NCBI GenBank assembly: GCA_021851465.1
Contig: JAJZDL010000177.1
Location: 1 to 6,022 of the forward strand
Origin: Acidobacteriota bacterium
GTDB taxonomy: Bacteria > Acidobacteriota > Terriglobia > Terriglobales > Acidobacteriaceae
Reading direction: 5' to 3'
Length of the DNA stretch: 6,022 bases
In this document: positions 5,780 through 6,022 of the stretch, one piece after another
Numbering within the stretch: the stretch's first letter is position 1
Layout of the letters: every line of letters begins with the position of its first letter
Translations under genes and position numbers: made by a program
Notes under the pieces: generated by a model
What the model saw: the letters and a program-made list of their open reading frames with translations, nothing else
Told to the model about the DNA's origin: nothing
Database searches by the model: none

Positions 5780-5835
5780 TGGGTGCGGCGTTCCTGCGTC
5801 ATAGTGTGACTACAGGGTATCGCGTTGCGCGTCGG

Positions 5836-5841
5836 ATTATC
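5836..5841 (-). promoter_or_regulatory. Possible -10 element for aguA
   Basis: GATAAT on the minus strand matches TATAAT at five of six positions and would give a 5' leader of about 50 nt before aguA. No acceptable -35 hexamer is found at 16-18 nt, so confidence is low. Confidence 0.25.
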
Positions 5842-5890
5842 GAATGAGGGTGCTGAGCGCAGGTCTGGCGACTCAAGGAGTGCGGTCGGC

Positions 5891-5927
5891 CCCCACCCAT
5901 TCCGCAGAGGATGCGGAATGGGCGGGG
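5891..5927. repeat. Large near-perfect intergenic palindrome
   Basis: A 16-position inverted repeat (5891-5906 with 5912-5927) around a 5-nt loop GAGGA, with 15 pairs and a single A/C mismatch. The core arms are CCCATTCCGCA and TGCGGAATGGG, flanked by CCCC/GGGG. It has no T-run on either side, so it is not a standard intrinsic terminator. It resembles the palindromic, REP-like intergenic repeats seen in many GC-rich genomes. Position between divergent genes also allows an operator or mRNA-stability role. Confidence 0.7.
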
Positions 5928-5949
5928 CACCTGTGATCTTTCAAGAGGT

Positions 5950-6021
5950 TGTCCATTCGAACTGAACCGGAGAAGCTGGTTGTGACGAGCAATCAGAACC
6001 TTCGGAGGGAACGAATGGACA
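5950..6021 (+). other. 10-bp inverted repeat spanning the start codon of the rightward gene
   Basis: TGTCCATTCG (5950-5959) is the exact reverse complement of CGAATGGACA (6012-6021), which contains the predicted start codon at 6015-6017. Between the arms is a further hairpin, AACCGG / CTGGTT (5965-5970 with 5976-5981, one G-U pair). If the transcript begins upstream of 5950, this fold would bury the start codon. Confidence 0.45.
6004..6009 (+). promoter_or_regulatory. Strong ribosome binding site of the rightward gene
   Basis: GGAGGG lies 5 nt before an ATG. It is the best Shine-Dalgarno match in the window and is the main reason to call a gene start at the right edge. Confidence 0.6.
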
Positions 6022-6022
6022 T
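6015..6022 (+). CDS. Start of an unidentified rightward gene (two codons plus two bases visible)
   Basis: ATG GAC AT follows a GGAGGG ribosome site at 5-nt spacing, divergent from aguA. Only Met-Asp and part of a third codon are visible, so nothing can be said about the product. The start codon lies inside a 10-bp inverted repeat with the upstream leader. Confidence 0.55.

Noticed and set aside
5776..5802. Eight-codon ORF (MTQERRTQ) overlapping the aguA start as ATGA
   Set aside because: Too short to judge, has no ribosome site and no biased composition. The overlap could be chance, though its conservation would be worth noticing.
4739..5809. 356-codon open frame on the plus strand, antisense to aguA
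   Set aside because: Shadow of aguA, low-complexity Val/Gly/Glu/Ala composition, no ribosome site. The minus-strand reading has all catalytic motifs.
1..6022. CRISPR array, insertion sequence or prophage genes
   Set aside because: No spaced direct repeats, no transposase or phage-like coding sequence and no terminal repeats were found.

Overview
This is a GC-rich window (roughly 60-65% G+C by eye) in which every recognisable complete gene lies on the minus strand. Only a divergent start codon at the extreme right edge points the other way. Gene content, codon use and a GC-rich intergenic palindrome suggest a soil Acidobacteriota of the Terriglobales/Acidobacteriaceae type. That assignment is inference and no marker gene here proves it.

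In transcription order (right to left) there are three units. Unit 1 is an agmatine deiminase (aguA) followed by the tRNA adenosine deaminase tadA, joined by an ATGA overlap. Unit 2 is a single phoU gene with its own strong ribosome binding site. Unit 3 is a siroheme/sulfite-reduction operon: a ferredoxin-type nitrite/sulfite reductase whose active-site residues are of the sulfite type, then a precorrin-2 dehydrogenase/sirohydrochlorin ferrochelatase, then a uroporphyrinogen-III C-methyltransferase cut by the left edge. The last two genes make siroheme, the cofactor of the first, so the operon builds enzyme and cofactor together.

The most interesting part is the 308-bp gap between phoU and the reductase. 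It holds a previously unlisted 28-codon ORF with six cysteines, including a Cys-Cys-Cys run. A promoter-like TTGACG-17-TAAGCT places the predicted transcript start at or next to its ATG, so it looks leaderless. A hairpin contains the second and third Cys codons in its 5' arm. About 40 nt after the stop codon there is a textbook intrinsic terminator, and the reductase starts about 70 nt beyond that. This reads as a cysteine-sensing transcription attenuator controlling sulfite reduction, with the cysteine-rich leader peptide as sensor. No strong classical antiterminator was found by eye, so the exact switching mechanism is open.

The right end (about 5780-6014) is a divergent intergenic region. 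It contains a 16-position, nearly perfect palindrome and a 10-bp inverted repeat that covers the start codon of the rightward gene.
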